From NCBI GenBank assembly GCA_021777215.1, contig JAJYDS010000006.1, positions 1-55,688 on the forward strand: 55,688 nucleotides of DNA, in the 5' to 3' direction. Both the position numbers and the translations under genes were made by a program. Positions 8,789 to 16,951 of this stretch are shown one piece after another. The notes under the pieces are model-generated. The model searched no databases. It saw only the letters and a program-made list of their open reading frames with translations, and was not told the origin of the DNA. How positions within the stretch are numbered: the stretch's first letter is position 1; the number at the start of each line of letters is the position of its first letter. Source of the stretch: a bacterium. Its GTDB lineage: Bacteria; Babelota; Babeliae; Babelales; Vermiphilaceae.

Positions 8789-9550
8789 ATGAAAGCAACA
8801 ACACTTTTTTTCAAACACACCAAAAGCTGCATGCCCCTCTTACTCGGCCTATTTTTCAGCGCATCTCCCCTTTTTTCGTCTAACATAGGACTTTTAGTCG
8901 TTGCTACCGGCAAATATATTCAATTTGTTGAACCTCTCATTAATTCAGCAAACAAACATTTTTGCCCAGGACACCAGATAACCTATTTTATTTTCACTGA
9001 TGGCCAGGCCCCAAAAGCAGAAAATATCGTCTCAATCTATCAAAAAAAATTAGGCTGGCCTTTTGATACCATGATGCGCATGGATATGTATGCCCAACAA
9101 AAAGAACGTCTACAACAGATGGATTACCTTTTTGCCTGTGATGCAGACATGCTCTTTGTTGATATAGTCGGTGACGAAATACTCGGCAATTTGGTCGGCA
9201 CTCAGCACCCAGGATATGTCGGCAAACGAGGCACCTATGAAACTCGAAGTAGTTCAACGGCTTACATAAAGCCCCAAGAAGGAAATCTGTATTTTGCTGG
9301 CGGCTTTTATGGTGGCAAAGCAGCTAACGTTCTGGCTATGACCGAAGCGATCACGAAAAACATTAAAATAGATTTAGAAAAAAATATTGTTGCCGTGTGG
9401 CATGATGAAAGCCACTTAAACCGCTATTTTATCGACCACAAACCAACGGTAATTTTAAATCCATCATACTGCTACCCAGAGAGCTGGAATTTACCGTACC
9501 CTAAAAAACTACTTGCGCTTGATAAAAATCATGCTGCCATAAGAAAATAA
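8789..9550 (+). CDS. GT6 family glycosyltransferase (ABO/alpha-1,3-GalT-like), exported
   Basis: This protein of about 253 residues matches family GT6, which includes the human ABO transferases and alpha-1,3-galactosyltransferase. The motifs occur in the family order: FACDADMLFVD (the DxD metal site), GTQHPGYVGKRGTYETR, NLYFAGGFYGGKAANV, AVWHDESHLNRYF, ILNPSYCYPESW and a final KNHAAIRK. As I recall, characterised bacterial GT6 enzymes have NxN in place of DxD, so this one looks more like the vertebrate or viral type. A leader (to about FFSASPLFSS) precedes the fold. The start at 8789 is chosen because earlier in-frame codons lie inside the preceding gene. The likely reaction is retaining alpha-1,3 transfer of Gal or GalNAc, perhaps to a fucosylated acceptor made with the GDP-fucose enzymes nearby. 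Confidence 0.87.
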   Translation: MKATTLFFKHTKSCMPLLLGLFFSASPLFSSNIGLLVVATGKYIQFVEPLINSANKHFCPGHQITYFIFTDGQAPKAENIVSIYQKKLGWPFDTMMRMDMYAQQKERLQQMDYLFACDADMLFVDIVGDEILGNLVGTQHPGYVGKRGTYETRSSSTAYIKPQEGNLYFAGGFYGGKAANVLAMTEAITKNIKIDLEKNIVAVWHDESHLNRYFIDHKPTVILNPSYCYPESWNLPYPKKLLALDKNHAAIRK

Positions 9551-9586
9551 CGAACTAAAATAATACAAAAAAATTGCTCAAATAAC

Positions 9587-9636
9587 AGAAAGAGTTTTTG
9601 TTGGTCGAAGAAAACTGACCAACAAAAACTCTTTCT
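9587..9636. terminator. Bidirectional terminator between convergent genes
   Basis: A perfect 20-base-pair inverted repeat (arms 9587-9606 and 9617-9636) with a 10-base loop lies between two genes that end facing each other. The arms carry A- and T-rich outer halves, so each strand would end in a T-rich tract. It probably stops transcription from both sides. Confidence 0.8.
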
Positions 9637-9649
9637 TACTACGTATAGT

Positions 9650-10468
9650 TTATTTTTTTCTAAGAATTACTTGATATTCACTTGCCACAAGCTCATACCC
9701 ATGTTGCAAAAAATAAGGAATAGAATATTTTGCCTTACCCAATTCCGATGTTTCCCCAAACTTTTTAGGGGTTTGATTACGCACATCATCAATAAGAATA
9801 ATTCCTTGAGGGGAAAGCAAATTTCGTTCGACTATAATTTTTGCCTCAGCAAGATGCAACTGTGCAGTTGGCTCAATAGGAGTCATATTTCCCGTATCCA
9901 AATATAAAAGATCAATTTTGCCTTGCAAATCACAGGTACTCAGAAAATATTCAGACGAACAGACATGGTACTGCATAATCGATGCAAAATCTTGTGTGAT
10001 AACCTTACAGCGAGCAATATGCGCTGCCTCTAGATCAACCGTATGAATAACTGGATTTGTATGCGCAAGGCATTCAGCTGCCATACGCGTAAATGAACCA
10101 GCGCCCCAATCCCAGTTTTCTGGATTTTGCGGCGTCCAATACCCCGACCAATCTCGATTGCAGCCGGGCAAGCCCCCATGGGTAAAGCTTCTTGTGGTAC
10201 CAAGCTCAACGACAATTTTTCCGTTAGTTTTCTCGAAATGTTCAAACGCTATTTTAAATGTTTGATAGCGCGACTGAGGCTTTTCTCGCCAAGCTGGCCA
10301 CTCGCTACTTTCAAATCCTTCGTAGGTACCCTGTTCCAAATAGTTTTTATATTTTGATAAAATTTGTCCCGAGTAGCATACCTCTTGCCCATTTTCAAGC
10401 TTATTACCGCCCTCTCCATAGATAAGCGCGCAACCCACCAAAAGCGCAACAGAAAATATCTTTTTCAT
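9650..10468 (-). CDS. Exported SAM methyltransferase-like protein
   Basis: This 272-residue protein has a class I methyltransferase-type core: GKIVVELGTTRSFTHG, VIHTVDLEAAHIARCK, KIDLLYLDTGNMTP and GIILIDDVRNQTPKKFG. An inserted segment, WTPQNPENWDWGAGSFTRM, lies between the SAM loop and the second strand. The leader MKKIFSVALLVGCALIYG is a signal peptide; LVGC could also act as a lipobox, making a lipoprotein. The ATG at 10468 is preferred because AAGGAG lies 6 bases upstream and abuts the alternative ATG. Substrate unknown; the DD motif suggests a metal-using O-methyltransferase. Confidence 0.6.
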   Translation of the reverse strand: MKKIFSVALLVGCALIYGEGGNKLENGQEVCYSGQILSKYKNYLEQGTYEGFESSEWPAWREKPQSRYQTFKIAFEHFEKTNGKIVVELGTTRSFTHGGLPGCNRDWSGYWTPQNPENWDWGAGSFTRMAAECLAHTNPVIHTVDLEAAHIARCKVITQDFASIMQYHVCSSEYFLSTCDLQGKIDLLYLDTGNMTPIEPTAQLHLAEAKIIVERNLLSPQGIILIDDVRNQTPKKFGETSELGKAKYSIPYFLQHGYELVASEYQVILRKK

Positions 10469-10608
10469 CAACATCTCCTTCTGTACAGCCTTGCACTAGA
10501 AATAAAAAAATACGCATCCTTACGCATCAAAAATATTTCTTTTTCTTTTTTTATCCAAGAATTTTCAGGATATCGTCCATAAAATAATGGTATAAAAATA
10601 ACATACCC

Positions 10609-11634
10609 TTAATGCGATTGCCGCAAGGTTAAATTAGATTCGTATCCTGGAATCGGTTTAATAAGGTGCACAAAGTTAAGTAAATGATTGATGCGATTCA
10701 GATAGGTATGCTTTTCTTTCACCGTGTCCATTTGTGCATAAAGATCCTCAAGCGTCATGTTCTTGAGATATGCCTGCGCATCCTCAAAAAGCTTACTTGG
10801 ATCACTTGCGTATAAAATTTTACCCTTAAAAAGATCGTAAACCGTTTTTGAATTGGTCATGCCCGGCTGGCCGTAGCTAATATTTTTAAAAATTCTGCAA
10901 GGAATATACCCCACATCACATTGCCATTTACCTTGCAATGCTGGAGCCATATATGATTGTTGTATTAAACGTATATTCTCTTGCTCACTTACCCCTTGAA
11001 CCTGTTTTAAACTGATTCCCTGAGCCCCACAGGCCTCGCTAAAGGCATCGTACTGAGTTCTATTATCAAATCCACCCCCCATATAGGAACCTACAAAATA
11101 AATCATTTTTTCTTTTTGTATGTTTGGCACCTGCTTTTTGATCGCATCTATTTCATGCGGCAGCAAGTCGGTAGCCCACGGCATATATAAACATTTATCG
11201 CCTACATCAATAAAGGTATAATCATCTATCTCAAGTACATTTCTTGGCAAACAGTCGTGGGTATATACCTGTAACACAATGCAATTACCCTGGTCCATAA
11301 GCGCTTTATATTTCTTTAGATCACAATTATGCAAAATATACCGACAATCATCCCGATGCGGCATATTGCCATCTACCTGACCTTCGGTTATAAATAACGA
11401 ATTATGAAAATCAAAATCTTTCACATCATCCCGATTATCAAACCAATAAGTATCGTATCCCAGGTACTTAAATGTCTTATGGAATGCATAATGAATGTAT
11501 GAATGAGTATGCGAATGTAATTTATGCCCCCAGATAATCACTTTATTAAAAGGCATTTGCTGTTCTTGCGCGAGTACAAAAAATGGCAACATCGCGTACA
11601 GCAACAAAAAAAAACTTGTATTTTTTTTAATCAT
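10609..11634 (-). CDS. Putative GT-B type glycosyltransferase, exported
   Basis: This protein of about 341 residues has a signal peptide ending at VLA-QEQ. The N-terminal half starts with VIIWGHKLHSHTHSYIHYAF and LGYDTYWFDNRDD. The C-terminal half has MIYFVGSYMGGG and then GYIPCRIFKNISYGQPGMTN, which resembles the donor-binding segment of GT-B enzymes that act on nucleotide sugars. I do not recognise a specific family number. The ATG at 11634 has a purine-rich GGTGG upstream; a GTG 9 bases earlier is also possible. It lies downstream of the frameshifted gene ending at 11695. Confidence 0.5.
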   Translation of the reverse strand: MIKKNTSFFLLLYAMLPFFVLAQEQQMPFNKVIIWGHKLHSHTHSYIHYAFHKTFKYLGYDTYWFDNRDDVKDFDFHNSLFITEGQVDGNMPHRDDCRYILHNCDLKKYKALMDQGNCIVLQVYTHDCLPRNVLEIDDYTFIDVGDKCLYMPWATDLLPHEIDAIKKQVPNIQKEKMIYFVGSYMGGGFDNRTQYDAFSEACGAQGISLKQVQGVSEQENIRLIQQSYMAPALQGKWQCDVGYIPCRIFKNISYGQPGMTNSKTVYDLFKGKILYASDPSKLFEDAQAYLKNMTLEDLYAQMDTVKEKHTYLNRINHLLNFVHLIKPIPGYESNLTLRQSH

Positions 11635-11694
11635 TATATCCACCGACAGTAAAAAGAATTAAACTTCTCTTTCATTAAGACTGAAGCTAAAAAA

Positions 11695-12443
11695 TTAATA
11701 ATTTTTTCGATAAGTTAGGTATGGGTCAAGCTTTCCGACATTCGCAGACGCCGCTATTTTACGTGCAAACAACATGCCCTCTTTGATAGCATTGGTGATG
11801 CAGGAAAATTCGTATGAATCGTTAAAGTTTGAAAAAGTCATAGGATGGCAGCCGTCCACAGATTTTTCCCAATTAACATACGTCGTATCGTAGGCACCTC
11901 ATCCTGCAACAATCCTTGTGCCGCCAAAAAACTTGAGGGGTAGTGCTCCTGATCTGATACGTAGGTAACGATAATGGGAAGATAGACCTTGTCCTCAGCC
12001 ATCAATGCTGCATGTTTCCTATTAAGCACAATCCACTGAGAATTCTTATAGCGAAACTCTTTTTGAATACGCTCGAGGCTTCTTGCTCCTTTATTGGGAT
12101 TAGGAAAAAAATTAAATAGGCTTTTTTCTGTAGCCATCACTGTCGCATACACGGTATCAAAATCTTGCAAAGGAATGGTACTTTCAGATAAAAAAATAAA
12201 TTTCTCATTCTCAGGGCTTTTCAATGCCTCTCTCAAAATAGCTACTTGAGCATTCATAGTCCTTGCCCATGTTGTTTGCACCTTCAGCTTCATTTCATAG
12301 GGTTTAAAAAATGAATTATTCGATAGAGCATTTTTTGAGTGGACATAGAGCGAATATTGATTTTCATGCCCCTGCAAAAAATCCTTCCAATACCCTTCGT
12401 GATACACATTCGCCAAGGTCAAAAAAAGCAATGCTATCTTCAT
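11695..12443 (-). pseudogene. Core-2/I-branching (GT14-like) glycosyltransferase, frameshifted
   Basis: The first 190 or so residues match the core-2/I-branching family: IALLFLTLANVYHEGYWKDF, YSLYVHSK, EKFIFLSESTIPLQDFDTVY, SQWIVLNRKHA and YVSDQEHYPSSFLA. The frame then runs to an early stop at 11838. In another frame the family's expected end continues without a break as YDTTYVNWEKSVDGCHPMTF, then SCITNAIKEGMLFARK, to a stop at 11695. The shift lies near 11893-11900 and fits a one-base deletion. Together the parts give about 249 residues, close to the family's catalytic length. Unlike its neighbours there is no separate signal peptide: the first hydrophobic stretch is the first strand of the fold. 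Either a recent pseudogene or a sequencing error. Confidence 0.75.
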
Positions 12444-12469
12444 AAAAATGCTCTTTCCATTTCTAAGAA

Positions 12470-13384
12470 CTACAGGCCAACAAAAACTGGCACATACTCC
12501 ATATGAGCGCCCTTGTTGATAACCTTGAATAAGTTAAAAATATTCATCCGCTGTCCTTGCTCAAATCGTTCAAGTAATTCTACCGGAGTCAGAAAATTCA
12601 TAGTTCTATTCTGTGCATCATTTTGTACTCGATTAAGGGGCAGATTTACTATTTTTGTTTGTTCATAACAGAGCCCGCAGGGCCTACCCGGACGCCTACC
12701 AGCCCAAGCGCCCTCAAATGAATTGGGCGCAACAAACCCAACAGCACGCACATCTTTTTCAATATCGCTTTTTCGATAGAGCGTCATATCAACCGTATGA
12801 GGATAGTTCCAATCATAGCTGCCCTGTGAAAATCGCCAGCTCAAAACTCCCTCGCTCACCACTGAGCATGATGGCACTGCTTGATGGCAATGGTAAGGGT
12901 AGCACTCTGATAGATTGGCACCTAAACGCAAATAAAAGCCCCACGCTTGTGTTTTTTCAAGAAGATCTATACACAACCCCAGATCGACAAAATCTTTTAC
13001 GATAATATCATCAACGGCATAGATAATGTATTCGTTAGGTGATTCAAAGGAAGCCTCGATCGTAAGCGGTTTAAAATCTTCTCGTGGCCTGTCGCCCTGC
13101 CGCCTAAAAATGGCGGTAGGAAAATTGGATTGCACCTGCGTGTACGCACGAGCATAGCGCTCATCACTGGCTCTATAAATAATCTGCACCTGACCCAACC
13201 CGGTCATATACAGTTGAATCGACTCAAGAAGGGCATAGAGCTGCATCGGACGATCGTATGAGAAAATAACCATGTCTGCTCGTTTTTGACCAGCAACATC
13301 TACTGCCGCATGCAAAGATATACAAAAGATAAGGGAAAACAAAAACAAGGGTACGGGAATTTGTGATAGCTTAGAATTTTTCAT
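12470..13384 (-). CDS. Stand-alone GT-A domain homologous to the tail of two fused GT2 proteins, exported
   Basis: This 304-residue protein has a signal peptide (to about ISLHA) and a GT-A-like core: ADMVIFSYDRPMQLYALLES, QVQIIYRASDERY, YIIYAVDDIIVKDFVDL (a DD motif in the DxD position) and GFYLRLGANLS, ending in SYDWNYPHTVDMTLYRKSDI. The same pattern (strand, LL.S, GFYLGLG, W.F..GEYDW, LTLYRK) makes up the C-terminal half of the proteins at 30292 and 34019, where the DD is lost. This copy therefore looks like the active form. Donor and acceptor unknown. Confidence 0.6.
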   Translation of the reverse strand: MKNSKLSQIPVPLFLFSLIFCISLHAAVDVAGQKRADMVIFSYDRPMQLYALLESIQLYMTGLGQVQIIYRASDERYARAYTQVQSNFPTAIFRRQGDRPREDFKPLTIEASFESPNEYIIYAVDDIIVKDFVDLGLCIDLLEKTQAWGFYLRLGANLSECYPYHCHQAVPSCSVVSEGVLSWRFSQGSYDWNYPHTVDMTLYRKSDIEKDVRAVGFVAPNSFEGAWAGRRPGRPCGLCYEQTKIVNLPLNRVQNDAQNRTMNFLTPVELLERFEQGQRMNIFNLFKVINKGAHMEYVPVFVGL

Positions 13385-13573
13385 TACACGCTTCTCTCTT
13401 TTACCTAAAAAACAGATGTACTATCTCAAAACAGAACATTCTTTCAGGATCATCTCTCGATAAAATTCTTCGCTTTTTTTAAAAAGCTCAGAATCACTCG
13501 AGACGATCGGAGAATTAATTTTTACTCTTTTTTTATGTACAGTTCTCGTTAAAAATATCGTCATATACTCCCG

Positions 13574-14467
13574 TTACGCCGGTACTGCTGATGACACAAC
13601 AGCTGGCAAAGCAGCGAGCCTTGCATACCGCGGCATGCGGCGCACCATGCGCTCAAAACGAAGCACTTTTTGCAAAGCCACTTTGCCATCGTTTATAGGG
13701 TTATCCTGATTATAGACATAGAGCGCATCAGGTATAAACCGCACATGATTACCCGCCATCTCAAGCATTGGATACATCATCGCTTGATCATAGAGTACCG
13801 ACAAAAATTCACCCTCATACATGAGATCTTCTTTGGTGATTTTCTTAAATAACCCGGCATAAAACGTACGCAAATGGGTGGCTACCCATGTATAACTGCG
13901 ATAGAGGTTTGCCCACGCAATAAAAGAGGGAAACTCTTTACAAAAACCAGGATTATTTGAGGGATAACAAACAAATTGACCATAGGTAAGCCAAACCTCT
14001 GGATTGGCGTACTCTTGATTTACGCGACTCAGCACCTGATCGTTAGCAAACCAATCATCACCATCCAAAATAACGGCAATTTCAGCATCGTTGCATGAAT
14101 GAATAGCATTATATAAATTTGCCATCGCACCCAGGCGCTCAGGATTGTTTCTCAGCTCAACCTTGTCAGCGTACCCATGTTCATCGATATACTGCTTAAC
14201 CAACTCAAACGTATGGTCTTTTGATTTATCGTTAATATAGATTACGCGGTAGTTATCATATTTTTGAGCAAACACTGATTCAAGATTTTTTATACACCAG
14301 CGTTCATTGTTATATGACGGAATTATGACAACTAATGCTTTTTGACCAGCAGCATCTACCGTATGACCGATAGTCACTTTACGCATCATCTGATGCTTAA
14401 AATATACTCCCGCACCAATAACAACTGCAGCCACTACTAGAACTAAAAACCAGAATAGTCGCTTCAT
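13574..14467 (-). CDS. GT2 family glycosyltransferase, membrane-anchored (paralogue 2)
   Basis: This 297-residue protein is closely related to the other three GT2 proteins of this window. It shows LVVIIPSYNNERWCIKNLES, IYINDKSKDHTFELV, AVILDGDDWFANDQVL and EVWLTYGQFVCYPS. Its N-terminus (RLFWFLVLVVAAVVIGAGVYF) is a single hydrophobic segment without a clear cleavage site, so it may stay as an anchor with the domain outside the cytoplasm. AAGGAG lies 7 bases before the ATG at 14467. It is followed by a 190-base gap before the stand-alone homologue of the second domain; elsewhere those two domains are fused. Confidence 0.82.
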   Translation of the reverse strand: MKRLFWFLVLVVAAVVIGAGVYFKHQMMRKVTIGHTVDAAGQKALVVIIPSYNNERWCIKNLESVFAQKYDNYRVIYINDKSKDHTFELVKQYIDEHGYADKVELRNNPERLGAMANLYNAIHSCNDAEIAVILDGDDWFANDQVLSRVNQEYANPEVWLTYGQFVCYPSNNPGFCKEFPSFIAWANLYRSYTWVATHLRTFYAGLFKKITKEDLMYEGEFLSVLYDQAMMYPMLEMAGNHVRFIPDALYVYNQDNPINDGKVALQKVLRFERMVRRMPRYARLAALPAVVSSAVPA

Positions 14468-14503
14468 CAAACACTCCTTATACTCAGCAACAATTTTCAC
14501 TAA

Positions 14504-14532
14504 AAACTACTGCTGCAGCTGGATAATGTCAA
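14504..14532 (-). promoter_or_regulatory. Probable promoter for the 14467 gene
   Basis: Read on the minus strand, a consensus TTGACA (14532-14527), a 17-base spacer and TAGTTT (14509-14504). It sits in the 151-base divergent gap between this gene and the UDP-glucose dehydrogenase gene, about 35 bases before the start codon. Confidence 0.5.
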
Positions 14533-14618
14533 CGCGCAAAACATAAAACCATAGCGCCAAGGATTTAACATTTGTTACGGTAACATTAGCCACATAATTT
14601 TTAAAAAAGGAGGAATTC

Positions 14619-16031
14619 ATGGCTATACCCTTCATTTCTCACAGATATATTATCTTACTGCTCATATTTCTTAGCTGTATGCAAGCATACGAACAAAATA
14701 ATCCTACCATCGTCATGATCGGCTCAGGATATGTTGGTCTCGTTTCAGGTCCGGGACTCGCAGAAATAGGTAACAAGGTTATATGCGCTGACGTAGATAC
14801 ACACAAAATAGCAATGCTCGAACAGGGAAAACTCCCTATCTATGAACCAGGGCTTGAAAAAGTTATCGCACAAAACGTGGCGGCTGAAAAACTCAGCTTC
14901 ACTGCTGACGTAGGTAAAGCCATTGAAAAAGCTAATGTAGTATTTATCGCTGTTGGCACCCCTATGGGAGAAGATGGATCGGCAGATCTTTCTTACGTTA
15001 AAGCTGTGGCAGAATTAATCGCGCAACATATTACCAGCTACAAAGTTATCTGCACCAAAAGCACCGTACCCGTTGGCACCGGCGCATGGATACGCTCATT
15101 GCTGGAAAGTCACGGCGTTAAACCTGAACTTTTTGACATAGTCTCCAATCCTGAATTTTTACGTGAGGGCAGCGCTGTTGATGATTTTCTAAAACCAGAT
15201 CGTGTCGTAATCGGTACTGAAACAGATAAAGCTCGCGAAATTATGTACAACATCTATAAACCAATGTTTGATGCCGGAGCCCCTTACATCTTTACCACAG
15301 TGCCAAGCTCAGAAATGATCAAATATGCATCTAATGGCTTTCTCGCTGTAAAAATAAGCTACATCAATGAAATTGCAAATCTTTGTGATGCTACTGGTGC
15401 CGACGTCAAAACGGTAAGCAAAGCGATGGGACTTGATAAACGTATTTGCCCCTATTTTTTGAACCCGGGCCCCGGCTTTGGCGGCTCTTGCTTTCCCAAA
15501 GATAGCCAAGCACTTATGTACGCATCTGAAAAATACCAAGTACCCTTAGAAGTGGTCAAAGCATCATTAGCAACCAATGCACTACAAAAGAAAGTACCAT
15601 TCAAAAAACTCTGCGCCCTTATGCACAAGGATCTGCAGGGCAAAACAATTGCGATACTTGGCCTAGCCTACAAAGGAAACACCGATGATATTCGCTATTC
15701 ACCCTCAATCAATGTGATAAAAGAACTCCTGGAAAGCGGTGCTCAAATAAAAACCTTTGATCCTCAGGCCATGGAAAATATGAAAGCAATATTTTCTCCT
15801 TACACGCATGCCATCACCTATTGCACTGATGCCTATACAGCCTGCACAGGAGCAGATGCAGTTATGATCATGACCGAGTGGAACGAGTTTAAAATACTTG
15901 ATTTATGCAAAATAGCATCACTCGTTAATAACAAAATTTTGGTAGATGCACGCAACATTATTGATATTAAAGAACTAAAAAAATTGGGGTTTGCATTCGA
16001 TGCTATCGGACGCAGCTGCATGTGTGCGTAG
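14619..16031 (+). CDS. ugd: UDP-glucose 6-dehydrogenase, exported form
   Basis: This 470-residue enzyme oxidises UDP-glucose to UDP-glucuronate with two NAD+. It has the complete family pattern: MIGSGYVGLVSG (from residue 33), ADVD, YEPGLEKV, VGTPMGEDGSADLSYV, KSTVPVGTG, NPEFLREGSAVDDF, DRVVIG, and the active-site loop GFGGSCFPKD with the nucleophile Cys291, then LGLAYKGNTDDIRYSP. About 28 residues precede the fold, forming a signal peptide (HRYIILLLIFLSCMQA). AAAAAAGGAGG lies just upstream of the ATG. No internal Met marks an older start. The long hairpin at 16051 ends its transcript. Confidence 0.95.
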   Translation: MAIPFISHRYIILLLIFLSCMQAYEQNNPTIVMIGSGYVGLVSGPGLAEIGNKVICADVDTHKIAMLEQGKLPIYEPGLEKVIAQNVAAEKLSFTADVGKAIEKANVVFIAVGTPMGEDGSADLSYVKAVAELIAQHITSYKVICTKSTVPVGTGAWIRSLLESHGVKPELFDIVSNPEFLREGSAVDDFLKPDRVVIGTETDKAREIMYNIYKPMFDAGAPYIFTTVPSSEMIKYASNGFLAVKISYINEIANLCDATGADVKTVSKAMGLDKRICPYFLNPGPGFGGSCFPKDSQALMYASEKYQVPLEVVKASLATNALQKKVPFKKLCALMHKDLQGKTIAILGLAYKGNTDDIRYSPSINVIKELLESGAQIKTFDPQAMENMKAIFSPYTHAITYCTDAYTACTGADAVMIMTEWNEFKILDLCKIASLVNNKILVDARNIIDIKELKKLGFAFDAIGRSCMCA

Positions 16032-16050
16032 TTCTTTTTTCAATATTTAC

Positions 16051-16093
16051 AAAGCAATTAAGGCACTCATTGAATGAGTGCCTTAATTGCTTT
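16051..16093. terminator. Terminator hairpin that overlaps a coding end
   Basis: A perfect 20-base-pair stem (16051-16070 and 16074-16093) with a 3-base loop. It serves the dehydrogenase gene on the plus strand. The minus-strand gene's stop codon (16069-16067) and its last eight or so codons lie inside the same hairpin, so this element is both coding and terminating. Confidence 0.8.
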
Positions 16094-16873
16094 GTCATAC
16101 AGAGCTCGTAGCTTCATATCTTCTGCATCAATAGCAGATTTTTTTGCCGCATTAGTCGAAAGACCTGCTGAGTTAAAATAATATAAACCCAACACCTCCG
16201 GAACCTTCATAAATGTAACCCCAGAAGCCACCAAACGAGTCCACATCTCCCAGTCACCCGAATAGGCAAAATTTTCGTCAAACAGGCCAAATTGTTGATG
16301 TAAAGACCTGCGCCACATCGGATGATTATTGGGTAGCGGTTGATTTAAAATCTCTTGCGGTGTAAATGCAGGCATCGTACGCACGTGATGACAACGAAAT
16401 TTCTCGAACGTTTCATTCGGATAATAGGTCACATAAAAATCTGAATAAACCAACCCGATTTCCGGATGCTCATCAAGCGCTTTAGCATGCTTCTGGTAGC
16501 ACTCTGGATGCAAGCGATCATCAGTATTGGCGTTGGTCAGGTATGGCGCACGGGCAATCAAAACCCCCAGGTTCCAGACGGCATAAAGCCCCGGATCATG
16601 ATCCAGTTTCTTATACACAATATTGGGATGTCGTGCACAATATTTCTGTATTATATGCTCTTCATTTCCTGGTGAGGCAGCATTGATAAAAATGAGCTCA
16701 CACTGATCAAATATCGTTTGGCGGGTAATATCTTCTAAAAAACCCTCCATAAACTGATCTGCTTTATATACCGAAGTGATTATGGAAACACGGGGTTTCC
16801 ACGCATAACAGGGTAAAAAAACAACCGCTAAAAGTAACTTCTTTTTAATGGCATAGCAGATTTTGCGATACAT
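16067..16873 (-). CDS. GT2 family glycosyltransferase (NANTDD type), exported
   Basis: This 268-residue GT-A enzyme has a signal peptide (KKKLLLAVVFLPCYA), the GT2 opening PRVSIITSVYKADQFMEGFL, ELIFINAASPGNEE, the donor motif YLTNANTDDRLHPEC, and NHPMWRRSLHQQFGLFDENF followed by YSGDWEMWTRLV. It belongs to a different GT2 branch from the GDDW proteins nearby. The last codons form part of the terminator hairpin it shares with the dehydrogenase gene. It lies 78 bases downstream of the epimerase gene. Donor unknown. Confidence 0.82.
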   Translation of the reverse strand: MYRKICYAIKKKLLLAVVFLPCYAWKPRVSIITSVYKADQFMEGFLEDITRQTIFDQCELIFINAASPGNEEHIIQKYCARHPNIVYKKLDHDPGLYAVWNLGVLIARAPYLTNANTDDRLHPECYQKHAKALDEHPEIGLVYSDFYVTYYPNETFEKFRCHHVRTMPAFTPQEILNQPLPNNHPMWRRSLHQQFGLFDENFAYSGDWEMWTRLVASGVTFMKVPEVLGLYYFNSAGLSTNAAKKSAIDAEDMKLRALYDKAIKALIQ

Positions 16874-16951
16874 AGTATTACCCTTTAAAAAAATTACAGG
16901 GAACAGTTAAATTCCTGCAATGCTACTATGAATACGATCTAGAATCTAGAA

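Noticed and set aside
10430-10468. Lipoprotein assignment for the 9650 protein
   Set aside because: LVGC fits a lipobox, but an ordinary cleavage site near LIYG is equally plausible, so it was mentioned and not called.
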